Under the pieces are notes generated by a model. The model was not told the DNA's origin and did no database searches. It worked only from the letters and a program-made list of their open reading frames with translations. A stretch of 22,794 nt of DNA, taken from a virus. The position numbers and the translations under genes were made by a program. Location of the stretch: IMG/VR virus record IMGVR_UViG_3300005253_000301, positions 1 through 22,794 of that record. One strand, written 5' to 3'. Shown here piece by piece: positions 7,145-15,850 of the stretch. The first letter of the stretch is position 1; each line of letters starts with the position of its first letter.

Positions 7145-7581
7145 CCCAGTTCTTCTCGAACACGGGCAAGGGGGCGGGAATGAGGGTTCGCATCAACTGG
7201 AGGCGCGGCCCCCGACAGTTGCGTATCGCGCTAGACAGGGCGAGAGACGAGTTCCTCACGACTGTGGAGAGCGAGGCCCGAAGCGCGGCACCCTCCGGAG
7301 TCAAGAACACTATCAAGCGCACCGCCGCCCAGGTTCGGGTAGACCACCCCGCTGCGGCCTACATAGAGTTTGGGCAGGAAGAAGGGTCGATGCCGCCACT
7401 AGGCCCGATAGCAGCATGGGCCGTCTCGGTGGGAAAGTCGGCTCGTGAGGCCTTCCCCATAGCGAGGGCCATCAGAGACCGAGGACGACCCGCGAGACCG
7501 TTCTTCGTGCCAGCTATCGAGAAGGCGCTAAACGAAGTCGAGCGGGAGTTCGTGCAAATCTGGGAAGGAGGGCGAAAGTGA
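7141..7581 (+). CDS. Tail completion / head closure protein (HK97 gp10-like)
   Basis: A 146-aa protein with the layout of gp10-like head-tail proteins: an N-terminal amphipathic helix (RQLRIALDRARDEFLTTVES), then APSG and a basic strand. The block AAAYIEFGQEEGSMPP follows, and the family-typical RGRPARPFFVPAI precedes a closing helix. It probably joins the connector to the tail. GTG 7141 is preferred: GGAG at 7129-7132 lies 8 nt upstream and the start overlaps the preceding micro-ORF stop. An in-frame ATG at 7042 would add 33 residues that overlap that micro-ORF and has no usable RBS. ATG 7180 is a third possibility. Confidence 0.72.
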   Translation: MTQFFSNTGKGAGMRVRINWRRGPRQLRIALDRARDEFLTTVESEARSAAPSGVKNTIKRTAAQVRVDHPAAAYIEFGQEEGSMPPLGPIAAWAVSVGKSAREAFPIARAIRDRGRPARPFFVPAIEKALNEVEREFVQIWEGGRK

Positions 7582-7643
7582 CCTTGCTAGAAAGTCTACC
7601 GAGGAACGCGTTACACGCCCTTGACGAAGAGAGGAGGCACTAA
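7578..7643 (+). CDS. Micro-ORF: 21-residue peptide between tail completion genes
   Basis: GTG at 7578 has an excellent RBS (AAGGAGG at 7565-7571, 6 nt spacing) and overlaps the preceding stop as GTGA. The frame runs MTLLESLPRNALHALDEERR-H and stops with TAA immediately before the TTG start of the next gene. It therefore spans the whole 62-nt gap. It may be a leader or coupling peptide that delivers ribosomes to the weak TTG start. Function unknown. Confidence 0.5.
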   Translation: MTLLESLPRNALHALDEERRH

Positions 7644-8090
7644 TTGCCAGAACAAGAACTAGACAAGGTGCTGGACGCCGTGGGCACCCGACTCAGGGGA
7701 ATTACGGGCATACACGACGTTGACGTGTTCCAACCCCAGTCGGTCGGCGCGGGGGCACTACCTCGCATCGTGCTCCGGTACCTCGACTCACCGTGGCTCA
7801 TTTCGACGGGGGGAAGACACAAAATCCAGCACACGATTCAGGTGGAGGTCATAGTAGCCCCACTGTCCGACGTGAGACGTGCTCGACGTAAGGCGTCACA
7901 GTTCGTGCGAGACGTGAAAGCGGCCCTGTTCACTGACGGTACGGGCCTAGACCTCATTCCGTCTCCGAATCAGACTACAGTAGGGCCAGAAGGAAGTCAG
8001 GCGATTAGAAACGTGAAGTACAGCGACAACATCTACATCGCCTCCATCATTATCTTCCGTGCTAACGAGCTAACGGGAGAGACCCTGTAA
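7644..8090 (+). CDS. Tail terminator-like protein
   Basis: A 148-aa protein at the gene position of the tail terminator, with the family pattern: an N-terminal helix (LDKVLDAVGTRL), a strand-rich middle, VEVIVAPLS, a helix with RRARRKASQFVRDVKAAL, and a final strand pair (NIYIASIIIF). It is expected to cap the tail tube and bind the head connector. The TTG start is supported by AGGAGG at 7632-7637 with 6 nt spacing. A clear, diverged relative of this protein forms the C-terminal half of the 18952-19860 gene; both share GALPR[IV]VLRY-x-D-[ST]-PW. Confidence 0.75.
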   Translation: MPEQELDKVLDAVGTRLRGITGIHDVDVFQPQSVGAGALPRIVLRYLDSPWLISTGGRHKIQHTIQVEVIVAPLSDVRRARRKASQFVRDVKAALFTDGTGLDLIPSPNQTTVGPEGSQAIRNVKYSDNIYIASIIIFRANELTGETL

Positions 8091-8111
8091 AACCGGAAAG
8101 GAGAAACGGCA

Positions 8112-8342
8112 ATGCGACTGATATTCCAGGAAAAGCCAGGGTTCTCGGCCCCTGGAAGCGGCTGGCCCGCCGCGAACCACACCGAGTCCGACCCCGTAGT
8201 GGCGGAGGCGAAACTCGAATCAGGATGGTACCATGAGAAGGGCAACAAAAAGAAGTCAACGGAGATGGCGACCAAGCGAGTGTCGGACAGGCACCCGCAG
8301 CCGGAATCCGGTGACGAGTCCCAGAGACGAGGAGGCAACTAA
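8112..8342 (+). CDS. Small charged hypothetical protein
   Basis: A 76-aa hydrophilic protein rich in Lys, Glu, Gly and Ser, with GWYHEKGNKKK in the middle and a basic, apparently disordered C-terminus. AAAGGAG lies upstream of the ATG at suitable spacing, and the stop is immediately followed by the tail tube start. Its position between terminator and tube genes is often occupied by small unknown proteins. Function unknown. Confidence 0.6.
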   Translation: MRLIFQEKPGFSAPGSGWPAANHTESDPVVAEAKLESGWYHEKGNKKKSTEMATKRVSDRHPQPESGDESQRRGGN

Positions 8343-9380
8343 ATGGGAGCAGTAGCGCCCGAACGTCTGATTCAGTTGGGCGTGGAGACGGTCAGAGGCA
8401 CCGAGGTCGCCGCGACCGCGAGACTGATTCCACGCCCAGGAGAAGTCACTTGGCGGGATAACACCGAGAAGCCACCACTGGAAGCGGACTGGGGGACGCT
8501 CGACAGAAGGCACTCCGCGCACCCGTCCCAAGTCGCCAGGCAGTTGACCGAGATGGAGATGACGGCAGACTGTTCCTTTGAGCAGATTCTCTACCCCCTG
8601 CTTGCGGGAGTCCAGGGAGGCGTCACTCCCGTGGCCCAGGCCGCCGGAGTTGACGGGCACCTGTGGACATTCACCCCGTTCCCGACCGCTGACCCCGTTC
8701 CCGACGCCTTCACTCTAGAGTACGTCGAGCGCGAAGGCATTACCAACAAGATGCAAGTCACGGCCACCTACGGGCTGGTCAAGCGCATCCGTATCACTTC
8801 GTCCCCAGGAGCCGAGTACGCCACGCTGGAGACTGAGTGGTTTGCCCGCAACGGAGTCTCGCAGGCACCAACAGCCGACCCAGGACTCCCGACGAAGAAC
8901 GTCACGCCTGGCCCGAAGTGGAGGATTGCGACCGCAGCGAACTTCGCGGCCCTAGAGTCTGCTCCCTCGCTACTCCAGGCGCAAGTCATGGGGTTCGAGT
9001 GGGAGCTAGTGACGGGCATCCTTCCGAAGTTCCGGTTGGACGACGACTCGCCCGACTTTGCGGCGTACCAGTTCGGCGCTCGCGAGTGCAGCCTCAAGTT
9101 GACCCTTGACTTGACCGCTGAGGCAGAGACGGAGCGCACGGCGCGACTCCAGGCAGCGGGAATCCAGTACCTCCGTGCCGATGTAGTTGGGCCAGTTATC
9201 GGGTCGGACAACCACAAGATTAAGATCGATGGGGCCTACGAACTGACCAATCCCATCGAGGCAGGGAACGACGACGAAGACCAGAGCCAGGTGGAGCTAG
9301 AGTACACAGCCATACACGACTCCACTAAGGGCGCTGCGTTCGAGATAGTCGTTCACAACAACCTCGCTACTCTGCCGTAA
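8343..9380 (+). CDS. Major tail (tube) protein
   Basis: A 345-aa protein predicted to polymerise into the tail tube. It opens with ERLIQLGVETVRGTEVAA, a start typical of a tube-protein family. It continues as a mainly beta protein with a basal repeat of strands (TADCSFEQILYPLL, then FTLEYVEREG, and a late IKIDGAYELTNPIE). The position after the terminator and before the chaperone pair and tape measure is diagnostic. AGGAGG at 8330-8335 is 7 nt before the ATG. Longer than minimal tube proteins, so an extra surface domain is possible but not identified. Confidence 0.8.
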   Translation: MGAVAPERLIQLGVETVRGTEVAATARLIPRPGEVTWRDNTEKPPLEADWGTLDRRHSAHPSQVARQLTEMEMTADCSFEQILYPLLAGVQGGVTPVAQAAGVDGHLWTFTPFPTADPVPDAFTLEYVEREGITNKMQVTATYGLVKRIRITSSPGAEYATLETEWFARNGVSQAPTADPGLPTKNVTPGPKWRIATAANFAALESAPSLLQAQVMGFEWELVTGILPKFRLDDDSPDFAAYQFGARECSLKLTLDLTAEAETERTARLQAAGIQYLRADVVGPVIGSDNHKIKIDGAYELTNPIEAGNDDEDQSQVELEYTAIHDSTKGAAFEIVVHNNLATLP

Positions 9381-9386
9381 GGTGCG

Positions 9387-9989
9387 GTGGTGAGTCCGGA
9401 GCGTGGGGGTGGCGCTGCGAGTCCGTTGAACCGGCAGCAGCGTCGCCTCGCACGGAAAGACGAAGTAAACCGTCAGAGGGACAGAAGGAGAAGGGGCATG
9501 CCTCTTTACGAGACCGAGACAGTGCGACTAGAATCCAAGGACTCGGATGGCAACGACGAGTGGGTGAAGGTTCGGGAAATCGGAGTGGAGCAACTCCGAG
9601 AGGCTGACGCCGCCGGAACCGTTCACGTCACCGACCAGATGCGGATGCTGCCGGAGAAGCTGGTAGAGGACGAAATCGCGAAGCAGAAGGCGGAAGGGAC
9701 AAAGGAGCGGGAGCAGCGCTTCGAGGCGTATGACCCCGCGACCCTTCTCAAGTACGGGGTGATGGCATGGTCATTCAAAGAGGGGGACGCGCCCATCCCC
9801 TGCGACGCGGAGCACATCACCGATATGGGAAACAAACTCGGCGACAAGTGCGCGAGGGCCATCTACGCCCTCACGGTGCGTGATTCGGGGGAAGGAAGCA
9901 GCTCCTCTACGAAGTCGAGAGGGGCCGTATCCCAGCCACCCTCCTCAGAGCGCACGACTTCCGCAGTAGCGGGGGAAGGCTCTCGCTGA
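9387..9989 (+). CDS. Tail assembly chaperone, short form (G-like)
   Basis: A 200-aa protein in the position of lambda G between tube and tape measure genes; it chaperones the tape measure during tail assembly. The N-terminus is very basic (NRQQRRLARK) and the middle is acidic and helical, with LLKYGVMAWSF. The last 34 residues are Ser/Thr-rich low complexity and probably non-essential, since they overlap the better coding frame of the T extension. The start is uncertain: the GTG at 9387 has a poor RBS, while the in-frame ATG at 9498 has AAGGAG at 9485-9490 and would give 163 aa. Confidence 0.72.
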   Translation: MVSPERGGGAASPLNRQQRRLARKDEVNRQRDRRRRGMPLYETETVRLESKDSDGNDEWVKVREIGVEQLREADAAGTVHVTDQMRMLPEKLVEDEIAKQKAEGTKEREQRFEAYDPATLLKYGVMAWSFKEGDAPIPCDAEHITDMGNKLGDKCARAIYALTVRDSGEGSSSSTKSRGAVSQPPSSERTTSAVAGEGSR

Positions 9990-10117
9990 TGGACTACTCG
10001 GTCGCCCCTGCTCGATTCGTGGACGACCTACGTGTACTCCTTGAAGGGGAGCGACGGCAGGAGAACCTCGAAACGAAGAAGGCGGCGGACAAAGCGAAGC
10101 GAGGAAGGAGGCGATAA
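9884..10117 (+). CDS. T-like extension of the tail assembly chaperone, reached by -1 frameshift
   Basis: The -1 frame relative to the short chaperone is open from 9884, directly after its own TGA at 9881-9883, to TAA at 10115-10117. It encodes KQLLYEVERGRIPATLLRAH and then MDYSVAPARFVDDLRVLLEG, ending in a Lys/Arg tail. This helical, protein-like peptide overlaps a low-complexity stretch of the other frame. A slip at G-GGG-GAA (9887-9893) would give a fusion of about 243 aa. This matches the conserved G/GT layout of long-tailed phages. The rival is re-initiation at the ATG 9989, which overlaps the TGA stop and would give a 42-aa protein. Confidence 0.72.
   Translation, partial: FGGRKQLLYEVERGRIPATLLRAHDFRSSGGRLSLMDYSVAPARFVDDLRVLLEGERRQENLETKKAADKAKRGRRR
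9887..9893 (+). promoter_or_regulatory. Probable -1 ribosomal slippery site
   Basis: The heptamer reads G GGG GAA in the chaperone frame, allowing the P-site GGG to re-pair perfectly after a -1 slip. The A-site pairing after the slip is imperfect. It is the first usable position after the -1 frame opens at 9884. A second identical heptamer in the same phase lies at 9971-9977, only 9 nt before the zero-frame stop at 9987-9989. Confidence 0.55.
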
Positions 10118-10120
10118 CGT

Positions 10121-12742
10121 ATGGCGTTTGGAGCCGACGCTAAAGTAGTCATCGAAGCTATCCTGCGAGACAAGGCATCTGGGGCACTTCGCGGACTGCA
10201 AGGGAAGATGTCGGGCTTCGGGAGCAAGATGCTTACCGTAGGGAGCCGTATCCGGTCAGCGGGGCAATCCATGACGATTGGACTCACGGCCCCAATTATC
10301 GGAGCGGGCATCGCTATCTTCAAAGCGTCAATAGGGTTCGGGGACGCGATGGCTCAAATCGTGGCCCTTTCCAACGTGTCGCAGGAGCAGATGGCGGAGT
10401 GGAGGGAGGAGGTTCTCAGGCTTGGCCCAGCGGTGGCTAAGTCCCCGCAAGAGCTTGCAGACGCCCTGTTCTTCCTAGCGTCCGCTGGTTTGGACGCAGG
10501 CACCGAGATTGATGTGCTGGAGATTGCGGCACGAGGTTCGGCGGTCGGGTTGGGGGAAACGAAGACGGTCGCTCTAGCCCTGACTTCCATTATGAACGCC
10601 TACGGTCAGGAGAACGTGAACGCGGCGGACGCCACGGGAGTCCTGATTGCTGCGGTCAGGGAGGGCCGTACAGAGACAGACGAACTTGCGGGAGTGATGG
10701 GGCGCGTCCTTCCTCTAGCCTCAGAGCTAGGAATCGGGTACGAGGAGGTAGCGGGAGCGCTCGCAGCCCTCTCCCTGATTAACGAGGACGCGAGCGAGAA
10801 CGCCACAGCGTTCCTGGGTATCATGCGAGCCGTGGTCAAACCGTCCAAGGCAGCGAAAGACATGCTCAGCGAGGTTGGACTCTCGATGGCGGATGTCCGT
10901 CAGCAGATGGACGAGAAGGGCCTAATCACCACGCTCCAGAGCCTCCGCAACGAGTTCGGGTTCAACATCGAGGAGCTGGGCGTCCTGTTCCCCCGCGTCA
11001 GGGGATTGACTGGACTTCTCAACCTGACAGGAAAGAACGCCGCGAAGGTGGACGAAGTGTTCAAGAGAGTGGCGGAAGGAAGCGCGAAAGACCTAGAGTT
11101 CGCGTTCGAGGCTGTACAGACCCCAGGGTTCCAGATGCGTCAGGCTATGGCGGAAATCCAGGTAAGCCTTATCCGGCTCGGAGACGTGATTGTGCCCATC
11201 GTAGCGAAGTGGCTGCCGAAGCTGGTGCAAGGTCTCCAGGCGGCGACGCAATGGTTCACGGGATTGCCACCTGGAGTCCAGAAGGGGATACTCGTGTTCA
11301 TCGCGCTACTGGCGGCAGTAGGCCCATTGCTCATTGTGATTGGGTCATTGATTGCGGCGGTCGGGGCCTTTGCTCTTGCGTTCGGGACTACGATAGGCAT
11401 GATTCTGCTGGTAGCGTCAGGAATAGGACTCGTCATCCTAGCGGTCATCGCCCTATCTATAGGCATCTTCTTCCTGGTGCGTAACTGGGACAAGGTGATG
11501 GCGTTCCTACAGTCGGTAGGCGGTCACATGGTCAAGTTCTTCACGGAGACGGTGCCAGGGGCTCTCGCCCAGTTCAGAGACAAAGCCGTGTCCATCCTCA
11601 AGAAGGCGGGAACCGAGCTACTGGACGCGATAGTGGGCAAGCTAGAGGACATCCGGGACAAGCTGCGAGAGTTCGGGGAAGGCATTAAGGACGATCTGCG
11701 CGAGAGGTTCGACGCGCTAATCGAGCCTGCCATCAACTTCGGGACAAACCTGGCAGAGACGTTCCGGTTCTACTTCGAGCTACTCAAGCCCATCATCCAG
11801 TTCGGGTTCAACTTCATTCGGGGCCAGTTCGGGAACCAGTTCGCAATTCTCATGGAGATTATCGGGTTTGCCGTCAGAGCGTGGCAGACGTTGTTCGTGA
11901 GCGGGTTCAAGCTGGTCTTCGCGGTGATTCAGTTCTACTGGGCCATCTTCGTGCTAGTGTTCCGCGTCGCGACCGAGACGATACTCACCGCCCTCCAAAC
12001 GTGGTGGGGAATCACGTCCGCGCTCTGGACGGGCTTCTTCCGAATAGTCGTCGCGATTATCCGGTTCCACTGGCAGCTAATTAAGAGCATCTTCATCATC
12101 GCCGTCACGGTACTCCTCAACGGACTGGCAGTCTTCTTCGCAGTGCTCCGAGGCGACTGGAGCGAAGCGTGGAGGCTCATCAAAGAGACGTTCTTCGTCG
12201 TCTGGGAGGAGATAAAGAACATACTCCGAACGGCACTGGGACAGGCGCTCGTCATGGTGTTTACGGTCTGGGACACTGTGAAGGAAGTAACTACTACGGC
12301 GTGGGAGGGCATACGAGACACGATACTCGACGCCCTGCTCGCAGTCAAGGAGGAGGGAGGCGCGATTCTCAACGGGTTTATTAACGTCATCGAGACAGCC
12401 CTGAACGCGGTGATTGGGGGCATTAACACCTTCACCGACGGGGTGAACTCAGCGGGCAACATCCTGGAGCAGATTCCGTTCGCGCCCAACATACCAGACA
12501 TCCCCAAGATTCCCACGGTCTCACTACCGAGGCTTGACGTGGGGGGCAGGATTCTGGAAAGCGGTCTCGCGGTCGTCCACAGGGGCGAGCACGTGGTACC
12601 GAAGGGAGGGTCGCTTGCTGGTGGGGGCGTCAACCTGACCATCCACTTCAATGCTCCCGTAACCGAGGAAGCCGCTGACGCAAACGCCGAAGCGATTAGA
12701 GACGCGGTGCGCCAACACGTCCTCAGACTGGGGAGTGCGTAA
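10121..12742 (+). CDS. Tape measure protein
   Basis: An 873-aa protein that sets tail length and occupies the tube lumen. Residues about 70-320 carry the TP901-type core seen in phage tape measures (QELADALFFLASAGLDAGTE, then IAARGSAVGLGETKTVALAL). Residues 390-453 are strongly hydrophobic, and a second long hydrophobic/aromatic tract covers about 600-690. The C-terminus returns to a soluble fold with AVVHRGEHVVPKGG, a frequent tape-measure ending. With the usual rule of about 0.15 nm per residue, the tail would be near 130 nm (inference). AAGGAGG at 10105-10111 precedes the ATG. The stop overlaps the next start as TAATG. Confidence 0.92.
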   Translation: MAFGADAKVVIEAILRDKASGALRGLQGKMSGFGSKMLTVGSRIRSAGQSMTIGLTAPIIGAGIAIFKASIGFGDAMAQIVALSNVSQEQMAEWREEVLRLGPAVAKSPQELADALFFLASAGLDAGTEIDVLEIAARGSAVGLGETKTVALALTSIMNAYGQENVNAADATGVLIAAVREGRTETDELAGVMGRVLPLASELGIGYEEVAGALAALSLINEDASENATAFLGIMRAVVKPSKAAKDMLSEVGLSMADVRQQMDEKGLITTLQSLRNEFGFNIEELGVLFPRVRGLTGLLNLTGKNAAKVDEVFKRVAEGSAKDLEFAFEAVQTPGFQMRQAMAEIQVSLIRLGDVIVPIVAKWLPKLVQGLQAATQWFTGLPPGVQKGILVFIALLAAVGPLLIVIGSLIAAVGAFALAFGTTIGMILLVASGIGLVILAVIALSIGIFFLVRNWDKVMAFLQSVGGHMVKFFTETVPGALAQFRDKAVSILKKAGTELLDAIVGKLEDIRDKLREFGEGIKDDLRERFDALIEPAINFGTNLAETFRFYFELLKPIIQFGFNFIRGQFGNQFAILMEIIGFAVRAWQTLFVSGFKLVFAVIQFYWAIFVLVFRVATETILTALQTWWGITSALWTGFFRIVVAIIRFHWQLIKSIFIIAVTVLLNGLAVFFAVLRGDWSEAWRLIKETFFVVWEEIKNILRTALGQALVMVFTVWDTVKEVTTTAWEGIRDTILDALLAVKEEGGAILNGFINVIETALNAVIGGINTFTDGVNSAGNILEQIPFAPNIPDIPKIPTVSLPRLDVGGRILESGLAVVHRGEHVVPKGGSLAGGGVNLTIHFNAPVTEEAADANAEAIRDAVRQHVLRLGSA

Positions 12743-15261
12743 TGGGGCTACCGCTTCTCACGCTAGAGGCCGACCTAGACAACGACGGGCTGTTCTCGAC
12801 CAACTGGACGCCGTGGCTCATCAAAGTGATAGACGTGGGCCTGTCGCGACAGACTGCTCTTGACGACTTCTCGCCCAGGAGAATGAAGATCGTTCTGGAC
12901 AACGACACGTCGCGGTTCAGCCCCAAGAACACGTTGGGGCCATATTCGGGAAAGCTACTCCAGGGCACCCGCATCCGGCTCAAGGCGAAGGTCACTATGC
13001 CCCTCGCGAAGAACCTTCTGCCCAACCCGTCGCTAGAGACCAACGAGACGGGATGGGTGGTAATCTTCGTTGGGGGAGGTATCAAGTCGAGAACCTCTAT
13101 TGCCGCTAAGTACGGGGGCCTCGGCTACCAGATTTCCCAGACCGTTACAGGGGGCTGGAGCGCAGAAGCGGGGACGGGGACGGCCCCGACACAAGCACTG
13201 GACTACACTGCGTCTATCTGGGCTAGGGCGTTGAACCCGATTGCCGTTGGGGACAATGTGCGTATCGAGCTACACGAGACGGGGGGAGCGTCGGGCGACG
13301 CGTCTACCGACGGGGCCTTCACTTCACTGTCTCGCATCTGGCAACGACTAGAGGTAACGCACAACATAGCAGAGTCCGACCGTACAGACCTTGTACTCAA
13401 GTTCAGGCGCGAGGACAGCGACTTTCAGGCGGGAGAGACGGTGGGACTGGATGGGGCGCAAATCGAGCAAGTGCCCAGCGCTGGGCTGTACGTAGACGGA
13501 GACCAACCTGGAGCAGTATGGGGCGGGGTCGCGCACGCAAGCACGTCTAGCCGAGTGGTTGACCCAGAGTTCACGAAGTTCGTGGGCGACCTCCAGGACT
13601 TCGAGCCCCAGAGGACTCCCGACCGACACGGACGCGCGGTGTTCACTGCAACCGGATTCATGGACACGGCCCTTCGCACGAACATTTCGGCGGGGCCGTT
13701 CATGCGAGAGACAGCGGAGATTATCGCGATCCGCGTGATGGACATAATCGAGGCCCAAGTAGCGAAGAGGCTACTGGGCCTTGAGGGCGAGTTGTTCACT
13801 GACCCCGCTGACCGGAACGGAGGCGACACCTGGACAACTATCTCAGGCACAATCACTCAGGAGACCGACCAGGGAGAAGCGGGGGCCAACCCAATAGTGT
13901 TCGGCTCGCTCGAAGGCGATAACGCGACCGAGTTCACGACAGACGGGGTAGGTAACCAGGCAGAGGGCTACATCGACCTGTTTCCGGAACTCACGGTCAA
14001 CAAAAAGTACAGGTTCTCTTGTTGGATAAAGGCGAACAGCGCGGGAGAGGTTGGGGAGACCGTGCGTATGTTCGTCAACACTCCTGCCGGCAACTTAGGG
14101 AACGTAGACATCGTTCTCAGTCAGGTATGGCAGCGAGCTAGTGTTCAAGGACTCGTGGAGACGGGGGCGACGTTTGCGAGGTTCAACATCTTCACGCCTA
14201 TCTTGTTCCCTAACTCGACCGACAAGTTCCTTGTGGACGGGTTTCACGCCTCCCCGTCCCTTGACTCAGCGGGAGTGGTCGGTGCCCCCACGTTCCTTGG
14301 GACGAAATGGGGGGACACGATAGAGTACATCGACAGGTACCGACAGAGCGCGGGCGGGATGCTTCGGGAACTCGCGGCCTCGGTCGGCGGCTGGGTACAC
14401 GAAGCCGGAGATGGAGGGCTCGTGTTCGAGGACTACTCTCAGCGAGACCCTGCCGTCGTCTCGGTCGCCAAGTTGCGTCTATCTGGAGACCACGAGCTAG
14501 GCGGTATCCCGTTCAAAATCAAGAAGTACATACAGCCCACAACGTCACAAGCGGGTACGGTACGGGTGGCGAGCTACGGCGAACTTGTGTCGATACCGTC
14601 GATGGTCACGGCAAACTTCGCGAAGGTGGTGTTCAATCTCGAAGGTGGCCCGTTTGCACTGACTGCGAACGAGCAGCGAACCTTCTTCGCCAAACACGTT
14701 ACGGGGTCTGAGCAGGCGGGAGCGCTGATAGTCCGCAGGGCGTTCGCGTTCTCGCTTCCCACGGGCGGTTGGGCCGTAGGGGACGACGGAATCCAGACTC
14801 CCTACGCGATAGTCTATGGTAGAGGCTCTGATCTCATAATCAAAGACCCAGGCTCAGCCGCGTCGGTACATCGCTTCCTGCTGGTTGGCGAGTCACTACA
14901 GGCACGTTCCACGGAGCGCTCGTTCGTAGACGAAGGGGCCGGAGACCCGCTCATGGAATTAGACATGCCTGCTCAGGGACTCAAGACGCAGCAGATGACC
15001 GACCTCGCGACGTGGGCGCACACCAGATACAACGCACATCCGGCCTTGCTCACGGTCGAGATTGCGGGCCTGACTCCAGAGCTGCAACTAGAGATATTCG
15101 GGCGAGACGTGGGAGTCCCTGTCTGGGTGCAGCATGGGGCCGCTACCGGCGACCCGCAAGGAGGTTTCGGTATTAACGCACTGTTCTACTGCGAGGGCAC
15201 GAAGTTCACCTACGAGAAGGGCCAGACTCCCAAGCTGACAATGATGCTGGAGGAGGGGTAG
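12742..15261 (+). CDS. Tail tip / distal minor tail protein with two beta-sandwich inserts
   Basis: An 839-aa protein directly after the tape measure, where distal tail and tail-associated proteins are encoded. Residues 1-88 form the tail-fold start (SRQTALDDFSPRRMKIVLDN). Residues 90-270 look like a carbohydrate-binding-module-type jelly roll: NLLPNPSLE at the start, W200-QRLEV, and GLDGAQIEQ near the end. Residues about 385-510 repeat the scheme (Y423-RFSCWIKA, VWQRASVQG, FLVDGFHASPS). Residues 520-839 return to a tail hub-like fold. The two inserts suggest surface-glycan contact by the tail tip; that role is inference. Confidence 0.75.
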   Translation: MGLPLLTLEADLDNDGLFSTNWTPWLIKVIDVGLSRQTALDDFSPRRMKIVLDNDTSRFSPKNTLGPYSGKLLQGTRIRLKAKVTMPLAKNLLPNPSLETNETGWVVIFVGGGIKSRTSIAAKYGGLGYQISQTVTGGWSAEAGTGTAPTQALDYTASIWARALNPIAVGDNVRIELHETGGASGDASTDGAFTSLSRIWQRLEVTHNIAESDRTDLVLKFRREDSDFQAGETVGLDGAQIEQVPSAGLYVDGDQPGAVWGGVAHASTSSRVVDPEFTKFVGDLQDFEPQRTPDRHGRAVFTATGFMDTALRTNISAGPFMRETAEIIAIRVMDIIEAQVAKRLLGLEGELFTDPADRNGGDTWTTISGTITQETDQGEAGANPIVFGSLEGDNATEFTTDGVGNQAEGYIDLFPELTVNKKYRFSCWIKANSAGEVGETVRMFVNTPAGNLGNVDIVLSQVWQRASVQGLVETGATFARFNIFTPILFPNSTDKFLVDGFHASPSLDSAGVVGAPTFLGTKWGDTIEYIDRYRQSAGGMLRELAASVGGWVHEAGDGGLVFEDYSQRDPAVVSVAKLRLSGDHELGGIPFKIKKYIQPTTSQAGTVRVASYGELVSIPSMVTANFAKVVFNLEGGPFALTANEQRTFFAKHVTGSEQAGALIVRRAFAFSLPTGGWAVGDDGIQTPYAIVYGRGSDLIIKDPGSAASVHRFLLVGESLQARSTERSFVDEGAGDPLMELDMPAQGLKTQQMTDLATWAHTRYNAHPALLTVEIAGLTPELQLEIFGRDVGVPVWVQHGAATGDPQGGFGINALFYCEGTKFTYEKGQTPKLTMMLEEG

Positions 15262-15262
15262 C

Positions 15263-15841
15263 ATGGCACTAAGACGCGACGCCTTCGAGGCATTGAAACC
15301 CCGTTCCGTGGACGACGAACTGAAACGGAGCGACGCGGCCTCGCTGAGCGGAGTCCCGTTACTCCGGTTCGGGGTGTTCTGCGCGGCGAAGATTTCTCGT
15401 ACAGGCGTTCAGACGATACCGGAAGTGGCTGACACGAAAATCCTGTTTAACGTGGTGGAGTACGACAACTACGCCGTCGAGACCAATAGCCAGGAGTTGA
15501 TGGCAGTAATCGGCGGGTCAGCGGGGATCACAGTGCAGAGGGCAGGTATCTACATGGTTTGCGCGAGGGCGCTCTGGGACGGCGACGGGACAGCAGACGG
15601 AGTGGTACGGCAGTTGTCTATCCGCAAGAACACCGCGTTCATCGCCCGCGACCAGACGTGGATTGGGGCCGGTAATGCGCTCAACGTCCCGACGAACCGA
15701 ATCGCTGAGCCCTTTGCGCTTGTACGAGGCGACCTCATAGAGGCGTATGTCTTCCATGACCGAGACCCGAACGCTTCGTTGGGCCTAGTCTCGGAAGGCG
15801 AGAGTTCGTTCCTGTCGGTTCATTGGGTCGCGCTAGGGTAA
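15263..15841 (+). CDS. C1q/TNF-like jelly-roll tail protein
   Basis: A 192-aa protein. Residues 1-45 are helical and polar. Residues about 50-192 show the C1q-like strand pattern: NVVEYDNYAVETNS, AGIYMVCARALWDGDG, RQLSIRKN, and a final strand with FLSVHWVAL. Phages use such domains in receptor-binding or fibre proteins. The position after the tail tip gene agrees. AGGAGG at 15251-15256 with 6 nt spacing precedes the ATG. The receptor is unknown. Confidence 0.7.
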   Translation: MALRRDAFEALKPRSVDDELKRSDAASLSGVPLLRFGVFCAAKISRTGVQTIPEVADTKILFNVVEYDNYAVETNSQELMAVIGGSAGITVQRAGIYMVCARALWDGDGTADGVVRQLSIRKNTAFIARDQTWIGAGNALNVPTNRIAEPFALVRGDLIEAYVFHDRDPNASLGLVSEGESSFLSVHWVALG

Positions 15842-15850
15842 GGAGGAAAC

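Noticed and set aside
11935-12651. Minus-strand open frame of 238 aa over the tape measure gene
   Set aside because: Ser/Thr/Met-rich shadow of the plus-strand gene; no RBS or neighbours on that strand.
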